Shown here one piece after another: positions 43,508-51,827 of a stretch of DNA of 64,000 nucleotides (its first letter is position 1; each line of letters starts with the position of its first letter). The notes beneath the pieces are model-generated. The model made no database searches and was not told the DNA's origin. It saw only the letters and a list, made by a program, of their open reading frames with translations. This stretch comes from an uncultured Alistipes sp. (lineage in GTDB: Bacteria; Bacteroidota; Bacteroidia; Bacteroidales; Rikenellaceae): contig CALLRW010000041.1 of NCBI GenBank assembly GCA_938014215.1, positions 248,001 to 312,000 on the forward strand, read 5' to 3'. A program made the translations under genes and the position numbers.

Positions 43508-44655
43508 CGTTTCAGAGTAAAGAGGGTGACTTCGGGCCAGGCACCGAGACGCATCGGATAGGCGACGTATCCCGTGCCGTCGTTGACGTAGAGCGTGTGG
43601 CGCCCCTCGTCGTAGCGGCCGCTCCAGTGTTCGTAGAGGAGTGCGGCGGGCGACCATCCGCGCCCCCAGGGGCGGATCTTCATCTGCATCGAGTGGACGT
43701 GTCCCGAGAGGGTCAGATCGCCGTGGCCTGTCTCGATGATCTGCTGCCAGAGCTGCGGGACATGGACCAGCGTGATGTTGTACGACGACTCGGGGACTCC
43801 GGCGTAGATCGCCGGCAGGTTGTCGGCCGGCAGATGGCGGTCGTGGCGGCGTTCGCGCAGCGCCGGGTCGAACGAGATGCCCGTGAGCGAGATGCTGTCG
43901 CGGCCGCGGCGCACGTAGAGGGTCGTATCCTCTATCACGCACCACCCCATCTCCCGTTCGCGTTCGACGAGACGGCGCCCCTGCTCGGCAATCGGCCACG
44001 AGAGCGTATCCTTAATATAGGTACCGACGTCGTGGTTTCCGGTCACCGACCAGACGGGGGCCTCGATCCGTCGCAACAGCTGCATCATGCGTTCGTCGAG
44101 CTCCTCGGCGCGGATGTTGACCAGATCGCCCGTGAAGAAGACGGCGTCGGGACGCAGGGCATTGATCGTGTCGGCCAGCCGCGTGAGTTCCCGTTCGGGA
44201 CGCACCAGCGCCCCGACATGGGCATCGGAGAAGTGCACGAAACGGAATCCGTCGAAGGCCTCGGGGATTCGGTCGGAGCGGATCTCGACGCGGTTGACGC
44301 GGAGGGTGGTCCGTCCGAAGGTGGTTCCCCACAGCAGGAAGAGCGTCAGCGCCGCAGCCAGCGCCAGCCCCGTGCGGCGCAGCCTGAAGAAGTGGAAGAG
44401 GTAGTAGAGCAGCCGCGGGATGACGGTCAGGATCCACGCCCAGAAGAGCCACATGTAGAGGTGCATCATCGGGGTCGGGTTGTCGTGGCTCAGGGCGCCG
44501 ATCAGCGAGGAGATCAGCGGCAGCGAGTCGGTAGCCAGCGCCCAGACGATGAAGGCCCGGCGGGGACAGGCGTCGCGGTGCCGCTGACGGCGGATATGGA
44601 ACCAGTCGGCCACGAAGGCGGCCAGCGTAAGGATCAAGGTCAGAGCAAAGAGCAT
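43498..44655 (-). CDS. Membrane-anchored calcineurin-like metallophosphoesterase
   Basis: A 385-residue protein starting at the ATG at 44655. Three or four TM segments (about 1-22, 35-56, 70-95, 103-122) precede a phosphoesterase domain with SDAHVG, FFTGDLVN, TGNHDVG and LSGHVHSMQM, the standard metal-binding blocks. This resembles the YaeI/YkuE type, which acts on lipid or envelope phosphate esters. The longer open frame to 44781 is rejected as non-conserved. Its last 10 bases overlap the RibD-like gene, so both are one unit. Confidence 0.9.
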   Translation of the reverse strand: MLFALTLILTLAAFVADWFHIRRQRHRDACPRRAFIVWALATDSLPLISSLIGALSHDNPTPMMHLYMWLFWAWILTVIPRLLYYLFHFFRLRRTGLALAAALTLFLLWGTTFGRTTLRVNRVEIRSDRIPEAFDGFRFVHFSDAHVGALVRPERELTRLADTINALRPDAVFFTGDLVNIRAEELDERMMQLLRRIEAPVWSVTGNHDVGTYIKDTLSWPIAEQGRRLVEREREMGWCVIEDTTLYVRRGRDSISLTGISFDPALRERRHDRHLPADNLPAIYAGVPESSYNITLVHVPQLWQQIIETGHGDLTLSGHVHSMQMKIRPWGRGWSPAALLYEHWSGRYDEGRHTLYVNDGTGYVAYPMRLGAWPEVTLFTLKRCE

Positions 44656-44812
44656 ATGCGTATCATTATGTAATTCGTCCTGCGGGTCGCCGTACGGCCC
44701 GAACGGTCGGGGCCGCTGACGCGAACCGGCTCCGGGGCATCCGGCGCGGAGAGGGATCCGCCCGTCCGAAAATGCCGGCAAAACGGCCCTGCCACCGGCC
44801 GCAGAACAGCTA

Positions 44813-44820
44813 CAAAGGTA
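44813..44820 (-). promoter_or_regulatory. -7 element TACCTTTG for the phosphoesterase operon
   Basis: TACCTTTG on the minus strand with a leader of about 150 bases before the ATG at 44655. Confidence 0.5.
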
Positions 44821-44920
44821 CGAAAATTTGCGAATTCGCGGAATTTCTTTGGCATATAACTTGCGAAGCGGAGGGGTGGTTCCGGATACCTTGAGAAAGC
44901 AACATGCAACTCATTTTTAT

Positions 44921-46282
44921 ATGTCTATGAAAAAAACACTTCGACTTCTACTTGCAGCCCTGCTCCTTGCGGGCACGGCTTCGGCCCAGCATCACGAACG
45001 CCGGGCCATGCGCGGCGACTACTCGCCGACGGTCTACCTCATCTCGCTCCACCAGACCGACACGATCTACTACACGCCCGGAGCCCTGCAGCAGGCCGCG
45101 GCGATGAACAACCTGGCGATGGACAACGCCACGCAGGACTACCTCGACACCCATCGTCCGGGCTTCCAGCAGGTCGAGCCGCCGCAGTTCATCTTCGCCA
45201 CGAAGAACAACCGCTTCTCGTTTGCGCTGGGCGGCTTCGTGCAGCTGCGCGCCGGCTACGACTTCGAGGGCATCTCCAACAACCTCGACTTCATCCCCTA
45301 CGACATCTCGACCGCCGGAGGCTACAACACCCGTCAGCAGCTGTTCATGGATGCCTCGACGTCGCGCCTCTACCTGAAGGGGGTCTCGAATACCGAATCG
45401 CTCGGGCGCGTGGTCATCTTCGTCGATGCCGACTTCCGCGGCGGCTCGCCGGGCAGCTACACGCCGCGTCTGCGCTCGGCCTACGTCTCGATGCTGGGCT
45501 TCACGCTGGGCCGCGACGTGACGACCTTCTGCGACCTGACGGCCGCCCCGACGACCGTCGACTTCCAGGGCCCGAACGCCTATAACTTCAACTTCGCCAC
45601 GATGATCCGCTACGAGGTGTCGTTCGCCCGTGACCACCTGACCTTCGGCATCGCCGCAGAGATGCCACACGTGAGCGGCACCTACAACGACAACTTCGCC
45701 TCGCTCCGGCAGCGTGTACCCGACGTCCCGGCCTACCTGCAGTACGCCTGGGGAGCCGACCGCAGCAGCCACCTGCGCCTTTCGGGCGTCGTGCGCAACA
45801 TGTACCTGCACAACCTGCGCACGGGCAACAACACCTCGCTGCTGGGCTGGGGCGCACAGTTCAGCGGGACGATCCGCACGTGCCGCTGGATGCGCCTCTT
45901 CATGAACGGCGTCTACGGCGAGGGGATCACCCCCTACATCCAGGACCTCACGGGTTCGGGGCTCGACTTCACGCCCAACCCCGAGAATCCGGCCCAGATC
46001 CAGACCATGCCGATGTGGGGCTGGCAGGCCGCCGCGCAGATCAACCTCACGCCGCGCCTCTTCGTATCGGGGGGCTACTCGGTCGTCAACGTCGAGACCC
46101 GCAACGGCTTCTACGCCGACGACGAGTACAAACGCGGCCAGTATATCTTCGGCAACCTCTTCTATGCGATCAACCAGCACTGCCGCATCGCCGCCGAGTA
46201 CCTCTACGGCACGCGCAAGGACATGAGCAATCTCGAGGGCCACGCCAACCGGGCTCAGGTCATGGTTCAGTACAATTTCTGA
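44921..46282 (+). CDS. DcaP-like outer-membrane porin
   Basis: About 453 residues (451 if the second ATG at 44927 is used). The signal peptide MKKTLRLLLAALLLAGTASA precedes a 16-18-stranded barrel whose start (FSFALGGFVQLRAGYDFEGI), VFVDADFRGG-like VIFVDADFRGG and TLGRDVTTFCDLTAAPTTVDF match my memory of the DcaP/OprP-like trimeric porin family of Bacteroidales. It ends in QYNF. It takes up small anionic or dicarboxylate-type solutes. An intrinsic terminator follows. Confidence 0.85.
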   Translation: MSMKKTLRLLLAALLLAGTASAQHHERRAMRGDYSPTVYLISLHQTDTIYYTPGALQQAAAMNNLAMDNATQDYLDTHRPGFQQVEPPQFIFATKNNRFSFALGGFVQLRAGYDFEGISNNLDFIPYDISTAGGYNTRQQLFMDASTSRLYLKGVSNTESLGRVVIFVDADFRGGSPGSYTPRLRSAYVSMLGFTLGRDVTTFCDLTAAPTTVDFQGPNAYNFNFATMIRYEVSFARDHLTFGIAAEMPHVSGTYNDNFASLRQRVPDVPAYLQYAWGADRSSHLRLSGVVRNMYLHNLRTGNNTSLLGWGAQFSGTIRTCRWMRLFMNGVYGEGITPYIQDLTGSGLDFTPNPENPAQIQTMPMWGWQAAAQINLTPRLFVSGGYSVVNVETRNGFYADDEYKRGQYIFGNLFYAINQHCRIAAEYLYGTRKDMSNLEGHANRAQVMVQYNF

Positions 46283-46308
46283 CCCCAAGGTCCGCGATTC
46301 TTCCGGAG

Positions 46309-46334
46309 ACGGTCCCTGCGGGGACCGTTTTTTT
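46309..46334 (+). terminator. Intrinsic terminator after the porin gene
   Basis: ACGGTCCC pairs with GGGACCGT around a TGCG loop and ends in seven T; the last T is within the promoter spacing of the next gene. Confidence 0.85.
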
Positions 46335-46336
46335 CG

Positions 46337-46344
46337 TATATTTG
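46337..46344 (+). promoter_or_regulatory. -7 element TATATTTG for the MscS-like gene
   Basis: TATATTTG three bases after the terminator, 72 bases before the ATG at 46416. Confidence 0.55.
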
Positions 46345-46415
46345 CCCCATAAACCCTGCGCCCGCCGCGAGGACGGATGCTCCGCCCCGGCCGGCGCTGC
46401 CCGAACCGAAATACG

Positions 46416-47615
46416 ATGGAAGAAATCAACGGACCGATTGCCGACTGGCTGTCGGGCTTCGGATGGAGCCCGACGCAAATCGAATGGACGACGCGAATCA
46501 TGCTGCTGGCGGGCGTCATCCTCGTCTCGTGGCTGGCGGCGAAGCTCTTCCGGTGTCTGGTGATCCCGGCACTGCAGCGCCTCAGCCAGCGCACGAAGGC
46601 CACGTGGGATGACTACCTGTTCAACGACCGGATGATGCGTTCGACGGCGCGGCTGATCCCGCCGATCATCTGGTATGCGCTGCTTGGAGCCGTGTTCCAG
46701 GACATGCCCGTGCTGCTCGACATCCTGCGCCGCATCTGCCAGATCTACCTGATCGTGGCGGTGCTGATGCTCGTGAGCAACTTTCTCGACACGCTGCACG
46801 AGATCTCGACCCAGCACGAGACGCTGCGCAACCGCCCGCTGAAGGGGATCTACCAGATGATCAAGCTGCTGACCTACTGCATCGGCGCCGTGCTGATCGT
46901 CAGCACGCTCATCGGCCGCGACGCCACGACAATCCTGGCCGGACTCGGCGCCTCGGCGGCGGTCGTGATGCTGATCTTCCGCGACAGCATCCTGGGGCTG
47001 GTGGCCGGCGTGCAGCTCTCGGCCAACGACATGCTGCGTCCGGGCGACTGGATCACGATGCAGAAGTACGGTGCCGACGGCTACGTTACGGAGGTGACGC
47101 TGACGACGGTCAAGATCCAGAACTTCGACAAGACGATCACGACGATCCCGCCCTACGCGCTGGTGAGCGATTCGTTCCAGAACTGGCGCGGCATGCGCGA
47201 GAGCGGCGGCCGGCGGATCAAGCGTTCGCTGGCGATCGACGCCTCGACGGTGCGCTTCTGCACGGCGGAGGAGATCGCCCGGCTCCGGAGCGAGGGGTGG
47301 ATCACGGCCGAGGAGCTCCGCGACGGGGAACAGCCGGTCAACCTGGGCCTGCTGCGCGGCTACATCCGCCGCTATCTGAAGCAGCACCCGGGCATCCACC
47401 CCGAGATGATGCAGATGGTACGGATGATGCAGCCGACGGCCGAGGGGCTTCCGCTCGAGGTCTACTGCTTCTCGCGCACCACCGAGTGGATCCCCTACGA
47501 GGCGCTGCAGGCCGAGATCTTCGACCACCTGATTGCCGTCATCCCCCGCTTCGGACTCCGGCTCTTCCAGCGCCCCTCGGGCGAGGATCTCAAGGGGCTG
47601 GCCGACAAACGCTAG
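46416..47615 (+). CDS. MscS-family mechanosensitive channel (YbdG-like)
   Basis: A 399-residue protein. Four to five TM helices (about 22-45, 70-92, 98-120, 140-160) lead into the pore helix ILAGLGASAAVVMLIFRDSI, then the beta domain (RPGDWITMQKYGADGYVTEV, KTITTIPPYALVSDSFQNW) and an alpha/beta C-terminus. The KxxxGADGYV insertion and length match the YbdG/MscM group. It opens at membrane tension to release solutes during hypo-osmotic shock. The start at 46416 is preferred over the upstream frame. Confidence 0.92.
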   Translation: MEEINGPIADWLSGFGWSPTQIEWTTRIMLLAGVILVSWLAAKLFRCLVIPALQRLSQRTKATWDDYLFNDRMMRSTARLIPPIIWYALLGAVFQDMPVLLDILRRICQIYLIVAVLMLVSNFLDTLHEISTQHETLRNRPLKGIYQMIKLLTYCIGAVLIVSTLIGRDATTILAGLGASAAVVMLIFRDSILGLVAGVQLSANDMLRPGDWITMQKYGADGYVTEVTLTTVKIQNFDKTITTIPPYALVSDSFQNWRGMRESGGRRIKRSLAIDASTVRFCTAEEIARLRSEGWITAEELRDGEQPVNLGLLRGYIRRYLKQHPGIHPEMMQMVRMMQPTAEGLPLEVYCFSRTTEWIPYEALQAEIFDHLIAVIPRFGLRLFQRPSGEDLKGLADKR

Positions 47616-47687
47616 GCCGCAACCGCAAAGCGCGTCGCAAAGAGGCTGCCTCGGCGAAGACCTGACACACTTATATATAGTTTGACC

Positions 47688-48107
47688 ATGGACTTTCTTG
47701 CACAATACAACCTGACGGGACTGGTGATCGGCGTGGCGACGTTTCTGATCATCGGACTGTTTCACCCGCTGGTGATCAAGGGTGAATATTACTTCGGGGT
47801 GAAGATCTGGTGGATCTTCCTCGTGATGGGGATTGCCGCCATTGCCGCCTCGATTGCCGTGCACGAGCTGCTCGTATCGACGCTGCTGGCCGTCTGGGGA
47901 GCCTCGTCGCTCTGGTCGATCGGCGAACTGTTCGAGCAGCGCAAACGCGTTGCCCGGGGGTGGTTCCCCCGCAATCCGGCACGCCGCTATCCCGATTCTG
48001 AACCGGAGTTATCGAGCCGCCGCGACGCCGGCTCCGGCCGCAGGCCCGATTCCCATCCGGGAGACTCCTCCCACTGCAATAACCCGACGGACGCCGCCCG
48101 TCGATAA
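47688..48107 (+). CDS. DUF4491-family membrane protein
   Basis: About 139 residues. Three TM segments cover about 8-95 (GLVIGVATFLIIGLFHPLVI, IWWIFLVMGIAAIAASIAV, LLVSTLLAVWGASSLWSIGE), followed by ELFEQRKRVARGWFPRNP, which I recognise from DUF4491. The last 35-40 residues are hydrophilic, unlike family members I remember, which stop near residue 100. Function unknown. The next gene starts 15 bases after its stop. Confidence 0.75.
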   Translation: MDFLAQYNLTGLVIGVATFLIIGLFHPLVIKGEYYFGVKIWWIFLVMGIAAIAASIAVHELLVSTLLAVWGASSLWSIGELFEQRKRVARGWFPRNPARRYPDSEPELSSRRDAGSGRRPDSHPGDSSHCNNPTDAARR

Positions 48108-48122
48108 CCCCTCACACCGGCC

Positions 48123-49217
48123 ATGATGCTCCGAAGGATCCGCCTGCTGCTAGCCGTGGTGCTCGTTACGACGTGCTGTACCCCGGCCGGACGGCGCACG
48201 CCGTCCGACGAAGTGACGGCCGACGGATGGAGCGGTCCGGGGCGCGTGCCGCCTCCGCAATGGATGCGGATGTGGTTCGGAGGCGACGTGATGCAGCACC
48301 TGCCGCAGGTCGAGGCGGCCCGCACGGCCTCGGGATTCGACTATGGCCCCGTTTTTGCGGCTCTGGCCCCGCGGATGCGGGCGGCGGACCTCGCGGTGGT
48401 CAACCTCGAGACGACGCTCACCCGCTCGGCCCGCTATACGGGCTATCCGCTCTTCCGTTCGCCCGTGGCGCTGGCCGATGCCCTGCGCGAGGCGGGGGTC
48501 GACGTCGCGGTGATGGCCAACAACCACTGCTGCGACGGCGGGGCCGAGGGGATCCGCACCACCATCGCGGAGCTCGACCGCTGCGGCATCCGCCACACGG
48601 GGGTCTTTGCCGACAGCGCCGACTGGCGGCGCAACCATCCGCTCCGGCTCACGTGCCGCGGACTGCGGCTGGCGCTGGTCAACTACACCTACGGCACGAA
48701 CGGCATGCCCGTCCCGGCGGGGATGATCGTCAACCGGATCGATACCGTGCAAATGGCCCGCGATCTGGCCGCGGCACGGGCCGAGGGGGCCGACTTCATC
48801 ATCGCCTGCCTCCACTGGGGCGTGGAGTACGAGCGGCAGGCCAACGCCTCGCAGCGGGCACTGAGCCGCTTTCTGCACCGCCACGGCGCCGATCTCGTCG
48901 TCGGGAGCCATCCCCACGTGGTACAGCCCTGGGAGGCCGACTCGACCGGCGTGACGCTCTATTCGCTGGGCAACCTGGTCTCGAACCAGCGGCGCCGCTA
49001 CACCGACGGCGGACTGACGGCCGAAATCGAGGCCGTGCGCCATCCCGACGGACGGATGAGCTACCGTCTGGAGACGACGCCCGTGTGGGTCAGCCTGCCG
49101 CGCTACCGCATCCTGCCGCCCGAAGCGGCCGACACGATGCGCCTCCCGGAGGCCTACGCCCGCTTCCGGAACGACCTTCGGGAACTCTCCGGACCGGAGT
49201 ATAAGAGAGGCAAATAG
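48123..49217 (+). CDS. CapA-like lipoprotein (poly-gamma-glutamate synthesis family)
   Basis: A 364-residue protein. An N-terminal signal with possible lipobox (LVTTC) precedes a metallophosphatase-type CapA fold: FGGDVMQH, VVNLETTLT, VAVMANNHCCDGG, ACLHWGVEYER, LVVGSHPHVVQPWE and LYSLGNLVS. In Bacillus, CapA helps synthesise or transport poly-gamma-glutamate. In Bacteroidota such proteins are widespread and their substrate is not known. It is in the same direction as the DUF4491 gene and is probably co-transcribed. Confidence 0.85.
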   Translation: MMLRRIRLLLAVVLVTTCCTPAGRRTPSDEVTADGWSGPGRVPPPQWMRMWFGGDVMQHLPQVEAARTASGFDYGPVFAALAPRMRAADLAVVNLETTLTRSARYTGYPLFRSPVALADALREAGVDVAVMANNHCCDGGAEGIRTTIAELDRCGIRHTGVFADSADWRRNHPLRLTCRGLRLALVNYTYGTNGMPVPAGMIVNRIDTVQMARDLAAARAEGADFIIACLHWGVEYERQANASQRALSRFLHRHGADLVVGSHPHVVQPWEADSTGVTLYSLGNLVSNQRRRYTDGGLTAEIEAVRHPDGRMSYRLETTPVWVSLPRYRILPPEAADTMRLPEAYARFRNDLRELSGPEYKRGK

Positions 49218-49269
49218 CGGCATAAAAACTACCGATCGCAAATATTTGGAGAAACCGCAAAGATTGCCT

Positions 49270-49277
49270 TATCTTTG
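49270..49277 (+). promoter_or_regulatory. -33/-7 promoter for rubrerythrin
   Basis: TATCTTTG with TTTG at 49246-49249, exactly 20 bases between the elements. A leader of about 30 bases precedes the ATG at 49315. Confidence 0.7.
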
Positions 49278-49314
49278 CACCAGAACAAAACAAATACACA
49301 CACCTAAAACAAAG

Positions 49315-49899
49315 ATGGTTATGGAAAAGAGCATCAAAGGTACGCGTACCGAACAGAATCTGCTGAAGGCATTTGCCGGCGAGAGCCAGGCGCGCAGCCG
49401 TTACGTCTTCTTCTCGAGCAAGGCCAAGAAGGAGGGTTACGAACAGATTGCCGGCGTCTTCGCCGAGACGGCCGAGCAGGAGAAGGAGCACGCCGAGCGT
49501 TTCTTCAAGTTCCTCGAAGGTGGCGACGTTACCATTACGGCCAGCTACCCCACCGGTCCGATCGGAACGACGGCCGAGAACCTGCTGGCCGCAGCGAAGG
49601 GAGAGAACGAGGAGTGGGATGTGCTCTACCGTGAATTTGCCCAGGTGGCCGACGAGGAGGGCTTCCCCGAGATCGCCGCAGCCTTCCGCATGATCTCGAT
49701 CGTCGAGGCCGAGCACGAGCGCCGCTATCTGAAGCTGTTGAGCCGCCTGACCGACGGCAACTTCTTCAAGCGCGACGGCAAGATCTGGTGGCAGTGCCGC
49801 AACTGCGGCTTCATCATCGAGGCCGAAGAGGCTCCGAAGCTCTGCCCGGCGTGCAAGCACCCGCAGTCCTACTTCGAGCCCAAGAAGGAGAACTATTGA
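49315..49899 (+). CDS. rbr: Rubrerythrin
   Basis: A 194-residue protein (two in-frame ATGs at 49315 and 49321). Residues about 1-150 are the diiron four-helix bundle with Glu ligands in ESQARSRYVFF, ETAEQEKEHAERFF and VEAEHERRYLKLL. The C-terminal rubredoxin domain has CRNCGFIIEAEEAPKLCPAC, four Cys for iron. It reduces hydrogen peroxide with electrons from NADH via a rubredoxin path, protecting anaerobes from oxygen stress. It has a single-gene promoter and terminator. Confidence 0.97.
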   Translation: MVMEKSIKGTRTEQNLLKAFAGESQARSRYVFFSSKAKKEGYEQIAGVFAETAEQEKEHAERFFKFLEGGDVTITASYPTGPIGTTAENLLAAAKGENEEWDVLYREFAQVADEEGFPEIAAAFRMISIVEAEHERRYLKLLSRLTDGNFFKRDGKIWWQCRNCGFIIEAEEAPKLCPACKHPQSYFEPKKENY

Positions 49900-49923
49900 T
49901 CGGCCTGGCCGACATCCGACGAG

Positions 49924-49955
49924 TCCCGCTTCCCCGATGGGGAGGCGGGATTTTT
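49924..49955 (+). terminator. Intrinsic terminator after rubrerythrin
   Basis: TCCCGC/GCGGGA with an inner CCCC/GGGG stem and a GAT loop, followed by five T. Confidence 0.85.
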
Positions 49956-50100
49956 CGTACCCGAAGGCCGGAGGCCCCTCCCCGCCGGCCCCGTGCGAAG
50001 ACAACCCGAAGCGGCCGCACCCCGCACGCCGAATCACCGAAAACGGCCGTCCATACGAAATATTCGGCCCGCGGGGAGGGAAAAATCCGGAAATTCTCCG

Positions 50101-50108
50101 TATCTTTG
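50101..50108 (+). promoter_or_regulatory. -7 element TATCTTTG for the ABC-F/hisS operon
   Basis: TATCTTTG, 34 bases before the ATG at 50142. Confidence 0.6.
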
Positions 50109-50141
50109 GCGGAAAACCGCAAAAATTTCTGAAAAACCAAT

Positions 50142-51815
50142 ATGGCAGACGAAAAAATCATCTTCTCGATGGTCGGCGTAAGCAAGACCTTCCCCAACCA
50201 GAAACGGGTACTGAACAACATCTACCTCTCGTTCTTCTACGGGGCCAAGATCGGCATCATCGGTCTGAACGGCGCGGGTAAGTCCACGCTGATGAAGATC
50301 ATCGCCGGAATCGACAAGAACTACGAGGGCGAGGTGGTCTTCTCGCCCGGATATACGGTGGGCTACCTCGAGCAGGAGCCCAAACTCGACGATACGAAGA
50401 CCGTGAAGGAGGTTGTCGAGGAGGGTTGCGCCGCGACGGTTGCCCTGCTGAAGGAGTACGAGGAGATCAACATGAAGCTGTGCGAGCCGATGGACGACGA
50501 TACGATGGCCAAACTCATCGAGCGTCAGGGCGAGCTGTACGAGCAGATCGACCACGTCAACGGCTGGGAGCTGGACAGCGTTCTCGAACGGGCGATGGAT
50601 GCCCTGCGGTGTCCCGATCCCGACCAGTCGGTGAAGGTTCTCTCGGGAGGTGAGCGGCGCCGTGTGGCGCTGTGCCGGCTGTTGCTGCAGCAGCCCGACG
50701 TGCTGCTGCTGGACGAGCCCACGAACCACCTCGATGCCGAATCGATCGACTGGCTCGAGCAGCACCTGCAGCAGTACAAGGGTACGGTGATCGCCGTGAC
50801 GCACGACCGTTACTTCCTGGACAACGTGGCCGGCTGGATCCTCGAACTGGACCGCGGCGAGGGTATCCCCTGGAAGGGCAACTACTCGGGCTGGCTCGAG
50901 CAGAAGACCAAGCGCATGGCCATGGAGGAGAAGCAGGAGTCGAAGCGCCGCAAGACGCTCGAGCGCGAGCTGGAGTGGGTGCGCATGTCGCCGTCGGGGC
51001 GTCACGCCAAGTCGAAGGCGCGTCTGTCGGCCTACGACAAGCTGATGAACGAGGATACGAAGCAGAAGGAGGAGAAGCTCGAGATCTTCATCCCGAACGG
51101 ACCGCGTCTGGGCGACGTGGTGATCGAGGCGCACGACGTCTCGAAGGCCTACGGCGACCGCGTGCTCTACGAGCATCTGAACTTCTCGCTGCCGCCCGCG
51201 GGCATCGTGGGCGTGATCGGTCCGAACGGTACGGGCAAGACGACCCTCTTCCGCATGATCATGGGTCTGGAGCAGCCGACGAGCGGATCGTTCCGCGTCG
51301 GGCCGACGGTCAAGCTGGCCTACGTCGACCAGCAGCACAAGTCGATCGACCCCGAGAAGACGGTCTTCGAGGTGATTTCGGGCGGCACGGACCTCATCAC
51401 GCTGGGCAACCGGCAGGTCAATGCCCGGGCCTACGTTGCGCGGTTCAACTTCTCGGGGGCCGACCAGGAGAAGAAGTGCGGCATGCTGTCGGGCGGCGAG
51501 CGCAACCGTCTGCATCTGGCCCTCGCGTTGAAGGAGGAGGGCAACGTCCTGCTGCTGGACGAGCCGACGAACGACATCGACGTCAATACGCTGCGGGCGC
51601 TGGAGGAGGGTCTGGAGAACTTTGCGGGTTGTGCCGTGGTGATCTCGCACGACCGTTGGTTCCTGGACCGCATCGCCACGCACATCCTTTCGTTCGAGGG
51701 CGACTCGAAGGTGGTCTTCTACGAGGGTTCCTACTCGGAGTACGAGGCCTGGAAGCGGGCGCAGGGCGGTGACACGCAGCCCCACCGCGTGAAGTACAAG
51801 AAACTCATGGAATAA
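50142..51815 (+). CDS. ettA: ABC-F ATPase, energy-dependent translational throttle (EttA)
   Basis: A 557-residue protein, the EttA length, with two ABC domains: Walker A GLNGAGKST and GPNGTGKTT, signature LSGGERRR and LSGGERNR, Walker B VLLLDEPTNHLD and VLLLDEPTNDID. EttA's arm and linker (MEEKQESKRRKTLERELEWV) are present, and the P-site tRNA-interacting motif region fits. It regulates the first peptide bonds according to ATP level. It lies 12 bases before hisS in one operon. Confidence 0.95.
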   Translation: MADEKIIFSMVGVSKTFPNQKRVLNNIYLSFFYGAKIGIIGLNGAGKSTLMKIIAGIDKNYEGEVVFSPGYTVGYLEQEPKLDDTKTVKEVVEEGCAATVALLKEYEEINMKLCEPMDDDTMAKLIERQGELYEQIDHVNGWELDSVLERAMDALRCPDPDQSVKVLSGGERRRVALCRLLLQQPDVLLLDEPTNHLDAESIDWLEQHLQQYKGTVIAVTHDRYFLDNVAGWILELDRGEGIPWKGNYSGWLEQKTKRMAMEEKQESKRRKTLERELEWVRMSPSGRHAKSKARLSAYDKLMNEDTKQKEEKLEIFIPNGPRLGDVVIEAHDVSKAYGDRVLYEHLNFSLPPAGIVGVIGPNGTGKTTLFRMIMGLEQPTSGSFRVGPTVKLAYVDQQHKSIDPEKTVFEVISGGTDLITLGNRQVNARAYVARFNFSGADQEKKCGMLSGGERNRLHLALALKEEGNVLLLDEPTNDIDVNTLRALEEGLENFAGCAVVISHDRWFLDRIATHILSFEGDSKVVFYEGSYSEYEAWKRAQGGDTQPHRVKYKKLME

Positions 51816-51827
51816 TACAGACGACAT

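Noticed and set aside
43508..43999. Extension of the RibD-like gene upstream to 43999
   Set aside because: The extra residues are arginine-rich shadow of the phosphoesterase gene on the same strand in another frame.
44828..44920. Longer open frame in front of the porin gene
   Set aside because: It encodes no signal peptide start and reads as intergenic DNA; the signal-peptide ATGs at 44921/44927 fit better.
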